Part shown: positions 9,541-18,332 of the stretch, one piece after another
Layout of the letters: the number at the start of each line of letters is the position of its first letter
How positions within the stretch are numbered: the first letter of the stretch is position 1
Source of the DNA: Sphingopyxis flava
Lineage (GTDB): Bacteria; Pseudomonadota; Alphaproteobacteria; Sphingomonadales; Sphingomonadaceae
Length of the DNA: 64,000 bases
Direction: 5' to 3'
NCBI RefSeq assembly: GCF_900168005.1
Contig: NZ_FUYP01000014.1
Coordinates: 1-64,000, forward strand
Made by a program: the position numbers and the translations under genes
The notes under the pieces: model-generated
What the model was told of the DNA's origin: nothing
Database searches by the model: none
Seen by the model: the letters and a program-made list of their open reading frames with translations, nothing else

Positions 9541-10628
9541 TGCACGGGGTCCATCAGACCTGACAGGCCGGTCGGGGCGTGCGCGCCGACGAAGAGCTGT
9601 TCAAGGACGCCGATGCCGCGGTGCACCGCGCTGCCATCGCTGAGCTCGGCCGCGACGAGCGCCTGGATATGCATCGCCAGCGGACTACCCCAGCCGCGCT
9701 CGGCCTCCGACAGGCTGTCATGCGCCACCGCGAGCTCGGCGCCATGGTCGAGCCCGTGGCCCCAGGCAGGGTGAGTGTAGCCGAGCCCACTCATCGCGAA
9801 AATCGGCCCGAACGGCGCCAGCGTCAGCGCGCGCCGAGCGCCAAGCTCTGCGGTCATCCTCGCTATCCGCCGTGAACCCTTCTGCCATTCGACGGTAAAG
9901 GCCGCGCGATCGAAATGCTGCTCGGTTCCGCCGTCGCCCACGATCACCCCGCGCCGGTTCCAGGCGTCCCCGGCAGCGTCGTCGTTGCTGTGGAAGAAAA
10001 GTGAATGCCCTTCGAAATTGCATGGTGACCACAGCCAGAAGAACTGGCTGAAATTGCCCCCGGGCGGCGGCTGCGGCTCGCTGGCCCCCACCGGCCGAAG
10101 GCCCCAGCTCCGGTCGCGCGTGCCGGTCCAGCCGTCGCCGACCGCGACGCGCTCGCCATCGACCGACAGCCACCCCGACCAGCGCCCGTTCTGCGTCATG
10201 CGTGTGTAGTCCATGAACAGTCGTGTGCCATTGCGGCGGACGAAGCGGGGTTCCTCAATAGGAAAGTGGCGGCCGGTAAAGGTCAGTTCGCCGGCGAGCG
10301 GACCCTCGCCCGGCGAGATCTTCAGCGTGAGCACCTCCAGCGGCATGTCGATATCGACCGCGATCGGGCCGACGCTGAGCTCGAGACGCTCGCCCGCTGA
10401 GCGCCGGCTCGCGCGCAGATTGTGCTGAACCCCGTCAACGATGACGCAAAAGCTTGCGTCGACGATACCGAGCTGGGGATAGAAACCCATCGCCGCAGCG
10501 AAGAAAACCGAACCGTCCGGGCTATAGCCGTTGAAGAAATATCGGTCGTAGAAGTTGCGGTCGGTCCCGGCGAAGGCGACCGGCTCGCTCGTCTGGTGCA
10601 GCGGATAATCGTCGCCTTTTGTCAGCAT
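9537..10628 (-). CDS. Conserved protein of unknown function, partner of the APH-fold kinase
   Basis: A 363-residue protein with no signal peptide or membrane helix. It is rich in beta-strand-like stretches and has a distinctive GDGWTGTRDRSWGLRPVG motif near the middle (about 164-181), with FNGYSPDGSVFFAAAMGFYP near the start. This resembles tandem lipocalin-like proteins often found next to phosphotransferase genes in actinobacteria and sphingomonads (I believe the DUF7064/DUF7065 type; not verified). It is the first gene of a two-gene unit with the kinase. A role in binding or isomerising a lipid-like substrate would fit but is inference. Confidence 0.65.
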   Translation of the reverse strand: MLTKGDDYPLHQTSEPVAFAGTDRNFYDRYFFNGYSPDGSVFFAAAMGFYPQLGIVDASFCVIVDGVQHNLRASRRSAGERLELSVGPIAVDIDMPLEVLTLKISPGEGPLAGELTFTGRHFPIEEPRFVRRNGTRLFMDYTRMTQNGRWSGWLSVDGERVAVGDGWTGTRDRSWGLRPVGASEPQPPPGGNFSQFFWLWSPCNFEGHSLFFHSNDDAAGDAWNRRGVIVGDGGTEQHFDRAAFTVEWQKGSRRIARMTAELGARRALTLAPFGPIFAMSGLGYTHPAWGHGLDHGAELAVAHDSLSEAERGWGSPLAMHIQALVAAELSDGSAVHRGIGVLEQLFVGAHAPTGLSGLMDPVQ

Positions 10629-10677
10629 CTTCCCTCATCCCGTTTTCTCTTGCAACCTAACGGGAAGATGCGCGGCG

Positions 10678-11532
10678 TCAATGGACTGGCGGGTCGAACG
10701 GGGGCACGGCGCCAATTGGTGCGACGGGATCCCCGGGGTCGCGCGGTGGCAGCGCGTCGGGCGGGATCTGGCGTATCTGCATGTCGGCCGTGGGAACGGC
10801 TGCGAGGTTGCGCACACGCACGTCGAGCGCGCCCGTCGCAGGGTCGAGGCGCAGCGCGTTGAAGCTCGGCGGGGTCGACCGGATGCGCTGCGACAGGGTT
10901 CCAGCGCCAATCATGCGAATGGGTCCCGCCGGCGTCGGCTGGATGAGGTCGAAGGCATCGTGGACATGGCCGGTCAGCACAGCTGCCACCCCGCGGGCCG
11001 CGAGTTCGCGCAGCGCGGCCGCGCCGCCGCGCGTCAGCGCCCGGCCTTTCGTTCCGGCCTCGACCAGGGGGTGATGCGCGGTGACAATGATGCGGCTGCC
11101 CGGCGGCGCGTCATCGATCAAGGCGAGCGTGTGGGCGAGGGCCTTCGGCGCGACGCGGCCCTTTGACCAGTCGAGCCGCCACTGCGCGCGCGCCGTCGTC
11201 TTGAGCGGCACGATCGCAACGCCGGGCAGATCGAGCTCGCGTTCGAGTAGCGACCGGATCCCCCGGATTCGCCGATACGGGTCAAAGAAACGCTCAATGG
11301 GGTTGAAATAGGGTAGATCGTGATTGCCGACCTCGACCGTCACGGGCACATCGAGCGCGCTGATCCACGTGCAGGCGGCGGCGAACTCGCGTCTGCGCGC
11401 GCGCATCGTAAGATCGCCGGTGATCAGCACCGCATCGGGACGCTCGCGCGTGACGCAATCGGCGAACCAGGCGAGCGCGGCAGAATCTTCGAGCCCGAAA
11501 TGGAGGTCGCTGATGTGGAAGAGAAGCGTCAT
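10678..11532 (-). CDS. Calcineurin-like metallophosphoesterase
   Basis: A 284-residue phosphoesterase with all five metal motifs in order: SDLHFG (8-13), TGDLT (about 38-42), GNHD (69-72), a TAHHPL block (about 150) and TGHVHD (about 190). It has no signal peptide and is probably cytosolic. The family includes cyclic nucleotide and phospholipid-headgroup hydrolases. Its ATG overlaps the stop of the diacylglycerol-kinase-like gene (11529-11532), so the pair is co-translated. This makes a lipid-phosphate or head-group substrate attractive but unproven. Confidence 0.85.
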   Translation of the reverse strand: MTLLFHISDLHFGLEDSAALAWFADCVTRERPDAVLITGDLTMRARRREFAAACTWISALDVPVTVEVGNHDLPYFNPIERFFDPYRRIRGIRSLLERELDLPGVAIVPLKTTARAQWRLDWSKGRVAPKALAHTLALIDDAPPGSRIIVTAHHPLVEAGTKGRALTRGGAAALRELAARGVAAVLTGHVHDAFDLIQPTPAGPIRMIGAGTLSQRIRSTPPSFNALRLDPATGALDVRVRNLAAVPTADMQIRQIPPDALPPRDPGDPVAPIGAVPPFDPPVH

Positions 11533-12359
11533 GCCGTCGCGACGAAATCGACCTCGCTGGCGCCGAGCGCAAAGCGCGCGGGCGAGGAAATCTCGCGAAG
11601 CTCGCCGTCATATTCAAGGCTGATCGGGGTCTCGCTTTCGAGGATGATCGTTTCGCTGCACGTGATCGCCTCGCTCGGCCCTTCGCGAAAATCGCCGCTG
11701 AGCCAGGCGAGGCCGTGACGCAGCACGTCGGCGGTCCCTTCGGTCAATATGCCGTCAGCGCGAACGCCGGCTTTGGTCGGGGTCAGAACGATCGCGGGAT
11801 AGGCCGCGCCCTCGCCGGCGACGCGGACACCGGGCGCATTCAGCATTTGGTCGAGCGCCTCGGGAGCGGCGCGGCTCGCCTCGACAATCCCGTCCTGCCG
11901 CATGGTCTCGCGCACTTCGGCCCAGCGGGTCGCGGGTCCCGCTACAATCGTAATAAAGGCGTTGCCCTCCTCGCTGCGAATGATCGGAATGGCTTGCCGT
12001 ACTCCCTTGCCGGCGAGCGCGTCGGCGAGAATCTCGGGCGCGGGCCGGTCGCCGTGAAGTATTTTCGACAAGAGGTTGAGCGTGCCGCCGGGAAGCGGCA
12101 GCAAGGCGCCGTCCCAGCCAGCCGCTTTGCTTGCTGCCGCGTTGATCGTCCCGTCGCCGGTCCACACGAGCAGCAGGTCAATTGCTTGCGCGCGCAGCGC
12201 TGCGGCGGCCGGTACCTCATCTTCGGGGAGCATGAAGGTGGCCGCGAGCGGCACGCCGGCCTCGGCGCAGACAGCAACGAGGGCGTCGTAAATCGCCGGT
12301 TCGTGGCTGCCGCTCTGGCTGTTGCAGACGAGGGCGGGGCGAGAGAAAGCGTTAGTCAT
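11529..12359 (-). CDS. Diacylglycerol kinase catalytic-domain protein
   Basis: A 276-residue protein of the DAGK/YegS/sphingosine kinase superfamily. It has the nucleotide motif VWTGDGTIN (about 65-73) and the glycine-rich PLPGGTLNLL (about 88-97). In homologues these bind ATP and the lipid-facing Mg site. The C-terminal beta-sandwich region is present (LEYDGELREISSP). It would phosphorylate a lipid alcohol such as diacylglycerol or a long-chain base. Sphingomonads carry glycosphingolipids, so sphingoid substrates deserve consideration, but the sequence does not decide. It is first in a two-gene unit with the metallophosphoesterase and divergent from the secreted esterase gene. Confidence 0.82.
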   Translation of the reverse strand: MTNAFSRPALVCNSQSGSHEPAIYDALVAVCAEAGVPLAATFMLPEDEVPAAAALRAQAIDLLLVWTGDGTINAAASKAAGWDGALLPLPGGTLNLLSKILHGDRPAPEILADALAGKGVRQAIPIIRSEEGNAFITIVAGPATRWAEVRETMRQDGIVEASRAAPEALDQMLNAPGVRVAGEGAAYPAIVLTPTKAGVRADGILTEGTADVLRHGLAWLSGDFREGPSEAITCSETIILESETPISLEYDGELREISSPARFALGASEVDFVATA

Positions 12360-12472
12360 TCCTCTCCTACGCCCGAGGGCGAAAAAGGTCGCGCGCCATG
12401 GCGCTTGTTCGCGAGCGCGGGCGCCTGTAGGGCGCGGTGGGTGGGACGGGTCACGATGTCAGGGAATCGCGG

Positions 12473-13396
12473 TTGATCAAATTCCTTTTACTCGCCGTCC
12501 TTCTCCTCCTGCTGTTCGGCGGCGGCGCGAAGGCCGTTGCCGCGGGCGGCGCTCGTTCGCTCGAAATCGCCGACAGGCTGCTCGGAGGGCGGGGTGCGCG
12601 CCGGGTGGCGGCGGGTGAGCCCTATGGCGATGGTCCGCGTCACCTTCTTGATATCTGGGCGCCTCAAGGGATCGGGGCAGACGAGCGCCTTCCGGTGGTC
12701 ATCTTCTTCTACGGCGGCGGCTGGAACAAGGGCGAGCGCGAACATTATGGGTTTGCCGGCCGTGCGCTCGCCGAAGCGGGGTTCGTGACCGTCATTCCCG
12801 ACTACCGGCTCGCTCCCAGGGCGCATTGGCCCGATTTCCTCCACGACAGCGCAGCGGCGGTGGCGTGGGCCGGGACGCACATCGGCAGCTTCGGGGGCGA
12901 TGTCGACCGCATCGCGCTGATGGGTCATTCGGCGGGAGCTTATAATGCGGTGATGCTCGCACTCGATCCGCAGTGGCTGCGCGGCGCGGGGAGCGACCCC
13001 GCGGCCATTCGCGGCGTTGCGGGCCTCGCGGGTCCCTATGATTTTCTGCCGATGGAGAAGGGCGGCCACGCCGACCAGGCGATGGGCAAGGTCCGCCCCG
13101 CCGAAAAAACCCAGCCGATCGCCTTTGCCCGCGGCGACGCGCCTCCGCTGTGGCTCGCCACGGGCGACGAGGATGAAACGGTGCGGCCGCGCAACAGTCA
13201 AAATCTCGTCGCCGCAGTTCAGGCAGCGGGAGGGTCCGCGTGCCTTCGCATCTATCAGGGCGTCGGCCACACCGGCATTGTCATGGCACTCGCAGCGCCC
13301 TTCCGCGCGAAGGGACCGGTGCTCGCCGACGCGAGCGATTTCCTGCGCGGGGTCACCGCGCGGCGCGTCGCCCCGCCGGCGGAGGCGGCACGGTGA
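12473..13396 (+). CDS. Secreted or membrane-anchored alpha/beta hydrolase (carboxylesterase type)
   Basis: About 307 residues from a TTG start at 12473. AGGGAA lies seven bases upstream, and this start puts the hydrophobic segment FLLLAVLLLLLFGGG at the N terminus. A GTG at 12437 is the alternative. The fold has an oxyanion YGGGW (about 80-84, standing for HGGGW), nucleophile elbow GHSAGAY with Ser153, an Asp region in TGDEDET, and catalytic His in GVGHTGIV. This matches the BD-FAE/lipase_3-like esterase group acting in the envelope. The stop overlaps the next start as GTGA. Confidence 0.82.
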   Translation: MIKFLLLAVLLLLLFGGGAKAVAAGGARSLEIADRLLGGRGARRVAAGEPYGDGPRHLLDIWAPQGIGADERLPVVIFFYGGGWNKGEREHYGFAGRALAEAGFVTVIPDYRLAPRAHWPDFLHDSAAAVAWAGTHIGSFGGDVDRIALMGHSAGAYNAVMLALDPQWLRGAGSDPAAIRGVAGLAGPYDFLPMEKGGHADQAMGKVRPAEKTQPIAFARGDAPPLWLATGDEDETVRPRNSQNLVAAVQAAGGSACLRIYQGVGHTGIVMALAAPFRAKGPVLADASDFLRGVTARRVAPPAEAAR

Positions 13397-14157
13397 CGAT
13401 CCCCGCCATCGTCATGGCCGGCAGCCGGCCCGGCCCCGATTCGCTGCTGACCGGCAGCGGCGTGTCGACCAAGGCGCTGCTTCCAATCGCTGGCCGGCCG
13501 ATGCTTGCGCATGTCGTTGGCGCGCTCCGCGCGTCGCCGCTCGTGGGGCGGATCACCATCCTCGCGCAGAACAGCGCCGAGCTCGCTGCCGAGGCGAGCC
13601 TTGAGGGCTTTGCAGACCTGTATTTCGCGGATTCCGGGCAGGGGATCAGCAGTTCGCTCGCTGCCGCGCTGCCCGAGGGCGACGCGCCGCTCCTGGTGAC
13701 GACCGCCGACAATGTACTGTTGACCCCGGCGATGATCGCCGACTTCCTGGTCGGCGCCGAGGATAGCGACGTCGCGGTGGCAATGGTTGAACATAATGTG
13801 CTGCTCGCAAGCTATCCCGAATCGAAGCGCACCTGGCTCAAGTTCCGGGGCGGCTGGTGGTCGGGCGCGAACCTTTTTCGCCTGCGCGGGCGCCGCGTGC
13901 TGCCCCTTCTCGACTTCTGGGGACGGATCGAGCGCGACCGCAAGAAGGGGCTGAAGATCATCGCCGCTTTTGGTCCGGCGTTGCTGCTTGCCGTGGTGCT
14001 GCGGCTGATCACCATCCATCAGGGCGTGGCGAGGGCCGGACAGCGCTTCGGATTGACGGCGAAGGTGGTTCCGATGTCAGCGGGCGAGGCGTGCATCGAC
14101 GCCGACAAACCCGCCGATATCGCGCTGATCGAGACGATCATGGCGGGGCGGGGATGA
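13393..14157 (+). CDS. MobA-like nucleotidyltransferase
   Basis: A 254-residue NTP transferase. It starts with GTG overlapping the preceding stop. The N-terminal nucleotide loop is AGSRPG (10-15), with Lys in STKALLPIAGRPM (about 25-37) and the metal-binding Asp in VTTADNVLL (about 105). Such enzymes activate sugars, inositol phosphate or cofactors as NDP derivatives. The C-terminal part is basic and has a moderately hydrophobic stretch (FGPALLLAVVLRLI), which may touch the membrane. It is coupled to the envelope esterase and converges on a kinase-methyltransferase-flippase group, hence a tentative role in activating an envelope head group. Confidence 0.75.
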   Translation: MTIPAIVMAGSRPGPDSLLTGSGVSTKALLPIAGRPMLAHVVGALRASPLVGRITILAQNSAELAAEASLEGFADLYFADSGQGISSSLAAALPEGDAPLLVTTADNVLLTPAMIADFLVGAEDSDVAVAMVEHNVLLASYPESKRTWLKFRGGWWSGANLFRLRGRRVLPLLDFWGRIERDRKKGLKIIAAFGPALLLAVVLRLITIHQGVARAGQRFGLTAKVVPMSAGEACIDADKPADIALIETIMAGRG

Positions 14158-14254
14158 AGCCGCGTCCCAAGCTTGGCGACGGGCGCTCTTTCAGGGCGGA
14201 GGAAGAGGACAGCAGGGGTTTGGGCCGGCTCCGCATGAGCGGGATCGCGGCTCG

Positions 14255-14944
14255 TCAGGGCGAGGCCAGCGCCTTGTCGACCGCTGCCATCGCCAGCGCA
14301 AGTTCCTCTTCATAGGGAATTGTCGCGTCGATATCGACGATCGGCGCCCCGCCCATCGTAAGCAAGGGGACCGTCTCGACCTTGCGCGTGATCAGCGCGC
14401 GGTCGTGGTCGGGCTTGCGCGCCATGACAGTGTCGACGTCGATATGAAGGCGGATGACCAGCGTCGGGACATAGGCCGCCATTTCGGCGTAGATCGCACG
14501 CTCTTCGGCCTGGACCGCTGCAACGCGCGGGCTCGCTGCCCGGCCTGCGAGGATCGGGCCGTCGTGAAGACCTGGGACCTCTTGCTGCGGATAGCGGTCG
14601 GTGACGACGGTAATGCCGGCGCGGCGCTGCGCGACCAGTGCGTCGAACTTTGCCCGCCGCCGCTTCGACCGCCGGAGCGCGTAGCGCGCCGCGAGCAGGC
14701 CCGGGATTGGCGCCTCCGGATCGCGCAGCCTGTCGGCGATGCCGTCGAGCCAGCGGTGGAGTGGCGGACCAATGATCGGCCAGCGCCCGATCCGCCGGCC
14801 CTGCTCGCCCGACCCGAGGCCGAGGTAGCCGGCCTCGGCGCGGCGGGTCTTCCGGATATGCGCGAGCAGGTCCGCCGACAGGGTCGATTTTCCCGACCCG
14901 TCGCTGCCGACCACGGCGATCAGGGGAGCAAGCTGCTCCCCCAT
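14255..14944 (-). CDS. Thymidylate kinase-like P-loop protein
   Basis: A 229-residue P-loop kinase: VVGSDGSGKST at about 11-21 is the Walker A. TVVTDRYPQQEVPG (about 112) recalls the DR(Y/F) motif of deoxynucleoside/thymidylate kinases. LVIRLHIDVDTVMARKPDHD resembles the LID approach. It is too divergent to be the housekeeping Tmk. Relatives often lie in surface-polysaccharide clusters. The ATG is four bases after the stop of the methyltransferase gene, so it is the last gene of a flippase-methyltransferase-kinase unit. Substrate unknown. Confidence 0.72.
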   Translation of the reverse strand: MGEQLAPLIAVVGSDGSGKSTLSADLLAHIRKTRRAEAGYLGLGSGEQGRRIGRWPIIGPPLHRWLDGIADRLRDPEAPIPGLLAARYALRRSKRRRAKFDALVAQRRAGITVVTDRYPQQEVPGLHDGPILAGRAASPRVAAVQAEERAIYAEMAAYVPTLVIRLHIDVDTVMARKPDHDRALITRKVETVPLLTMGGAPIVDIDATIPYEEELALAMAAVDKALASP

Positions 14945-14948
14945 GCGC

Positions 14949-15689
14949 TCAGCTCAGTTCCTTGAAGAAGCCGATCATCTTGAGCCCGCCGATGAAGAAG
15001 CGGACGGCGACGAGCGCGGCAAAGGCATAGGCCCAATTCCACTGCGCGGGTGTCAGCGCCTCGAAACTGAAATCGAGGCGCGCAAACCAGGTCAGGAAGA
15101 CCGTCGTTGCGAGGAGGAACAGCTTGTTCTGTTCGCGCCAGATCATGCGCTTCCACCAGAAGGGGTATTTCGGCTTCACCCAGCCCGTCAGACGGGGGAG
15201 AAGCGCCGGAACGTCCTTCGCCCATTCGGCATGTGCGGCGCCGAATTTTTCGCGCAGGAATTCTTCCTCATAAATCGAGATGCGCTCGTAGATCAGGATG
15301 GCGAGGAGAAAGACGATCGCGCCGAACGCCCAGCTTCCCGAGAGCATCGCGAGACCGGTGAAGTTGAGGATGCGTCCGACGTAAAGCGGGTTGCGTACCA
15401 GGCTATATGGGCCGGTCGTGTTGAGTTCGCTTGCCTCGGCGGCGACCTTGGCGCGGCCCGATGTGCCGAGCGCGGCCCAGCCGCTGGTGAAGACGCGGAT
15501 GATCGCACCGGCGCTCGCAACGGCCAGCGATACCCAGAACCAGGCGCAGTCGCCGGCAGCGGATTGGAACGGTCCCCAGTCCTTTGAGCACCAGGCGATC
15601 AGCACCGAGATCGCGATGGTGATGTAGATATAGGTGCCGCGAATGAAGAAAAGGCGCTTGCCGCTGCGGGCGAGTTCTTGCTGGTACAT
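14949..15689 (-). CDS. Membrane methyltransferase of the ICMT/PEMT type
   Basis: A 246-residue protein with about five hydrophobic helices. The cofactor signature GPYSLVRNPLYVGRI is followed by a helix and the EEEFLREKFG motif. Together these define the isoprenylcysteine carboxyl methyltransferase / phospholipid methyltransferase fold. Such enzymes use SAM to methylate a lipid-soluble substrate at the membrane face. The C terminus carries two extra hydrophobic stretches beyond the core. It is the middle gene between the flippase (207-base gap) and the thymidylate-kinase-like gene (4-base gap). Confidence 0.78.
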   Translation of the reverse strand: MYQQELARSGKRLFFIRGTYIYITIAISVLIAWCSKDWGPFQSAAGDCAWFWVSLAVASAGAIIRVFTSGWAALGTSGRAKVAAEASELNTTGPYSLVRNPLYVGRILNFTGLAMLSGSWAFGAIVFLLAILIYERISIYEEEFLREKFGAAHAEWAKDVPALLPRLTGWVKPKYPFWWKRMIWREQNKLFLLATTVFLTWFARLDFSFEALTPAQWNWAYAFAALVAVRFFIGGLKMIGFFKELS

Positions 15690-15896
15690 AAAGTTCCGCC
15701 TGTTGGCCGCGATCGCGGCGTAAAAAAGTGGCGACCCCTCTACCAGAATTTGCGGCCAAAATAAGACCGTGGATGAAGGAACTTGCCATCCATTTCGCTC
15801 GCCCCCGCTATGCTGGACGTGCTGGCGGTCTTTTCTGCCGGAAGTAAGGGCAAGGCTTCGGCTTGCGCCTTGCGAGCAGCGGGTAAGGGCTCGCTC

Positions 15897-17432
15897 TCAT
15901 CCAACAAGGCGCAGTCGCCGCGCGGTCTTGCCGAGCGAGGCGCGGTCGGCTCGGGGCAGGGCGAAGCGCAGCGAGAGCCAGCTCGCCCCTGCGGCGATGA
16001 TAGCGATCAGCGGAAGCGCAAGCGGATCGGGCAGGCGGCTCGCGAGCAGTGCGATGGTGCCTGCACCAAGGGTGATTCCAAGGCCGATCGATGCGACCTT
16101 CGGGAATTGATGGTCGAAAGGATGGAGGCGCTCGCCCGTGGCGAGCTGGATCATCGGAATGCCCGCCATCACGACGAGACCGATCGACATGGCGAGGGTG
16201 ACCCCGGTCAGCGCGTCCATGTGGCCGACAATCACCCAGCCCGCGCCGACCGCGACGATTACGCCGAGGATGCTCGCAGTGAGCTGGTGGCGGAAGGCGG
16301 CAACGACCTGAAGTACCGGTAGCGAAATCCCGAGCACGGCCTCGAGAGCACGCGCAAAGAGCAGGATGATGACCGCGGCCTGCGCGACATGCGCCTGTGC
16401 CCCGAACAGGCCAAGCAGTGACGAGCTGCCCGCGGCGAGCACTGCGGCGAGCGGCAAGGCGATCGCGAAGATCAGGCGTGTCGCATAGGCGTAGATGTCG
16501 GCGACCTGCGTGCGGTCGGACCGCTCGGCACTCGCCGCGAGCGGGGCAAGGACATAGACAAAGGCAATGCGAACGAGCTGGACGACACTCGAGAGCTTGC
16601 GCGCGATGGTGAAGAGTCCCGCCGCTGCCGCGCCCGCAGCGCCTGGGAGCAGCAGGTTGAGAATCAGCGCGGGGGCATCGCCGAAGAGCCGCGCGATGAT
16701 GTTCGAGGGCAGAATCGAGAGACCCGCCCAAAAAGTGCTGCGCGCACTGTTGCTGGCCCACGGACCGCGCCAGAGGTCGGCGAAGCTGTAATAGCGCGCA
16801 AGCAGACGAACGCAGAGGAAGGCGGTGACGGCGAGCGAGCAGAGATGCGCGATGAACAGCCCCTTGAGGCCGAGGCCGCCGGCGAAAAAGAGGCCGGCGA
16901 AAACCAAACGCATGATCTGTTCCCACACGATGCGCAGGCGGATCTCGGCTCCGAACACCATGCGCGCGCGCATCGCCGAGGTCGCGATCTCGACAAAGGC
17001 CCAGAGCGGCAGTGCCCAGACAAAGAGCTGAATCGCGGGAACGACGAGCGGCCGGTCCTTCTCGGCGACGTTGAGCAGCGGCGCCAGATCGGCGGCGAAA
17101 GCTGCGATCAGGGCCGCGACGATCAGGCACGGGCCCACGCCGAAAATCATTGCGGTGCGCAGTGCCGCTGCAGCTTCCCCGTCGCTCGCCGATTGGGGCA
17201 CCGTGCGCTGCATGGCGCTCGTCATCCCGGTGTCGAAGATATTCTCCAGAAGGTTGATTGTCGCCCAGAGCACGGCATAGAGGCCGTAGCCCGCGAGCCC
17301 GAACATCAGCACATAGAGCGGCTGCGCGACGATTTCGACCACCGCCCCCAGCCGCGCGAGCACCGTCGTGCCGAGGCCGCGCGCGACGTGGCGGCTGGTG
17401 ACGGCAGGGGCGGCGGCGGCTTCTTCGCTCAT
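15897..17432 (-). CDS. Polysaccharide/lipid flippase (MOP superfamily, Wzx-like)
   Basis: A 511-residue integral membrane protein with about 12-14 hydrophobic segments spread over its length. The start VTSRHVARGLGTTVLARLGAVVEIVAQPLYV is the usual first helix of Wzx/MurJ-type exporters. They flip lipid-linked sugars or other lipids from the cytosolic to the periplasmic leaflet. ATG 17432 is taken over a longer frame to 17507 because it is preceded by a purine-rich TAGGGGC, and the extension is a charged tail. No glycosyltransferase lies beside it, which is unusual for a Wzx. It is divergent from sdhB. Confidence 0.82.
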   Translation of the reverse strand: MSEEAAAAPAVTSRHVARGLGTTVLARLGAVVEIVAQPLYVLMFGLAGYGLYAVLWATINLLENIFDTGMTSAMQRTVPQSASDGEAAAALRTAMIFGVGPCLIVAALIAAFAADLAPLLNVAEKDRPLVVPAIQLFVWALPLWAFVEIATSAMRARMVFGAEIRLRIVWEQIMRLVFAGLFFAGGLGLKGLFIAHLCSLAVTAFLCVRLLARYYSFADLWRGPWASNSARSTFWAGLSILPSNIIARLFGDAPALILNLLLPGAAGAAAAGLFTIARKLSSVVQLVRIAFVYVLAPLAASAERSDRTQVADIYAYATRLIFAIALPLAAVLAAGSSSLLGLFGAQAHVAQAAVIILLFARALEAVLGISLPVLQVVAAFRHQLTASILGVIVAVGAGWVIVGHMDALTGVTLAMSIGLVVMAGIPMIQLATGERLHPFDHQFPKVASIGLGITLGAGTIALLASRLPDPLALPLIAIIAAGASWLSLRFALPRADRASLGKTARRLRLVG

Positions 17433-17549
17433 CGCAGCGCCCCTAGCGACTTGCTTCCTCGCTCGCCAGCAGCTTTCGCGCTTTGAACCCCTTGTCGACT
17501 CCGTCAATCGGGTCTAGGCAGCCCGCGATTGCACAAGGGAGCCCGCGAC

Positions 17550-18332
17550 ATGGCCGAATTTCGCCTGCCCAAGAACAGCCGTATCGAGAAGAACGGCACG
17601 ATCCACAAGGCCGAGGGGGCGACGAGCGTCAAGAAGTTCAAAGTTTATCGCTACAATCCCGACAGCGGCCGCAATCCGCATTTCGACACCTTCGAGATCG
17701 ACACCGAAGCATGCGGTCCGATGGTGCTGGACGCGCTCATCAAGATGAAGAGCGAGCAGGATTCGACGCTGACCTTCCGCCGCTCGTGCCGCGAAGGCAT
17801 CTGCGGCAGCTGCTCGATGAACATGAACGGCAAGAACGGCCTTGCCTGCACCACCGCGATCGAGGATCTGAAGGGCGATATCACGATCACTCCGCTGCCG
17901 CATATGGAAGTGATCAAGGACCTCGTTCCCGACTTTACGCATTTCTATGCGCAATATGCCTCGATCGAGCCGTGGCTGAAGACCAAGACCACGACGCCGA
18001 GCGGCAAGGAGCGACTTCAGTCGCCCGAAGAGCGCGAAAAGCTCGACGGTCTTTACGAATGCATTCTCTGCGCCTGCTGCTCGACCAGCTGCCCGAGCTA
18101 TTGGTGGAACAGCGACAAGTTTCTCGGCCCGGCGATCCTGCTCCAGGCCTATCGCTGGCTCGCTGACAGTCGCGACGAATATACCGGCGAACGGCTCGAC
18201 GAGCTCGAAGACCCGTTCCGCCTCTACCGCTGCCACACGATCATGAATTGCGCCAACGCCTGTCCCAAGGGGCTGAGCCCGGCGCGCGCGATTGCCGAGA
18301 TCAAGAAGCTCGAGGCCGAGCGGCAGGTGTGA
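17550..18332 (+). CDS. sdhB: Succinate dehydrogenase iron-sulfur subunit
   Basis: A 260-residue SdhB. It passes electrons from the flavoprotein to quinone through three Fe-S centres. [12 protein letters not shown] (Cys80, 85, 88, with Cys100) holds the 2Fe-2S cluster. [12 protein letters not shown] and [14 protein letters not shown] hold the 4Fe-4S and 3Fe-4S clusters. AAGGGA at 17535-17540 supports ATG 17550. Usually it is the last gene of sdhCDAB, but here the upstream neighbour is a divergent flippase and no sdhC, sdhD or sdhA is in the window. The GTGA overlap couples it to the next gene. Confidence 0.96.
   Translation: MAEFRLPKNSRIEKNGTIHKAEGATSVKKFKVYRYNPDSGRNPHFDTFEIDTEACGPMVLDALIKMKSEQDSTLTFRRSCREGICGSCSMNMNGKNGLACTTAIEDLKGDITITPLPHMEVIKDLVPDFTHFYAQYASIEPWLKTKTTTPSGKERLQSPEEREKLDGLYECILCACCSTSCPSYWWNSDKFLGPAILLQAYRWLADSRDEYTGERLDELEDPFRLYRCHTIMNCANACPKGLSPARAIAEIKKLEAERQV

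Noticed and set aside
15850-15873. GCAAGGC/GCCTTGC stem downstream of the flippase gene as a terminator
   Set aside because: The seven-pair stem with a ten-base loop is followed by no T-tract in the minus direction, so it cannot be called a terminator.
15808-17130. Minus-strand frame overlapping the flippase gene
   Set aside because: Arg/His-rich shadow of the flippase in another frame, without hydrophobic helices.
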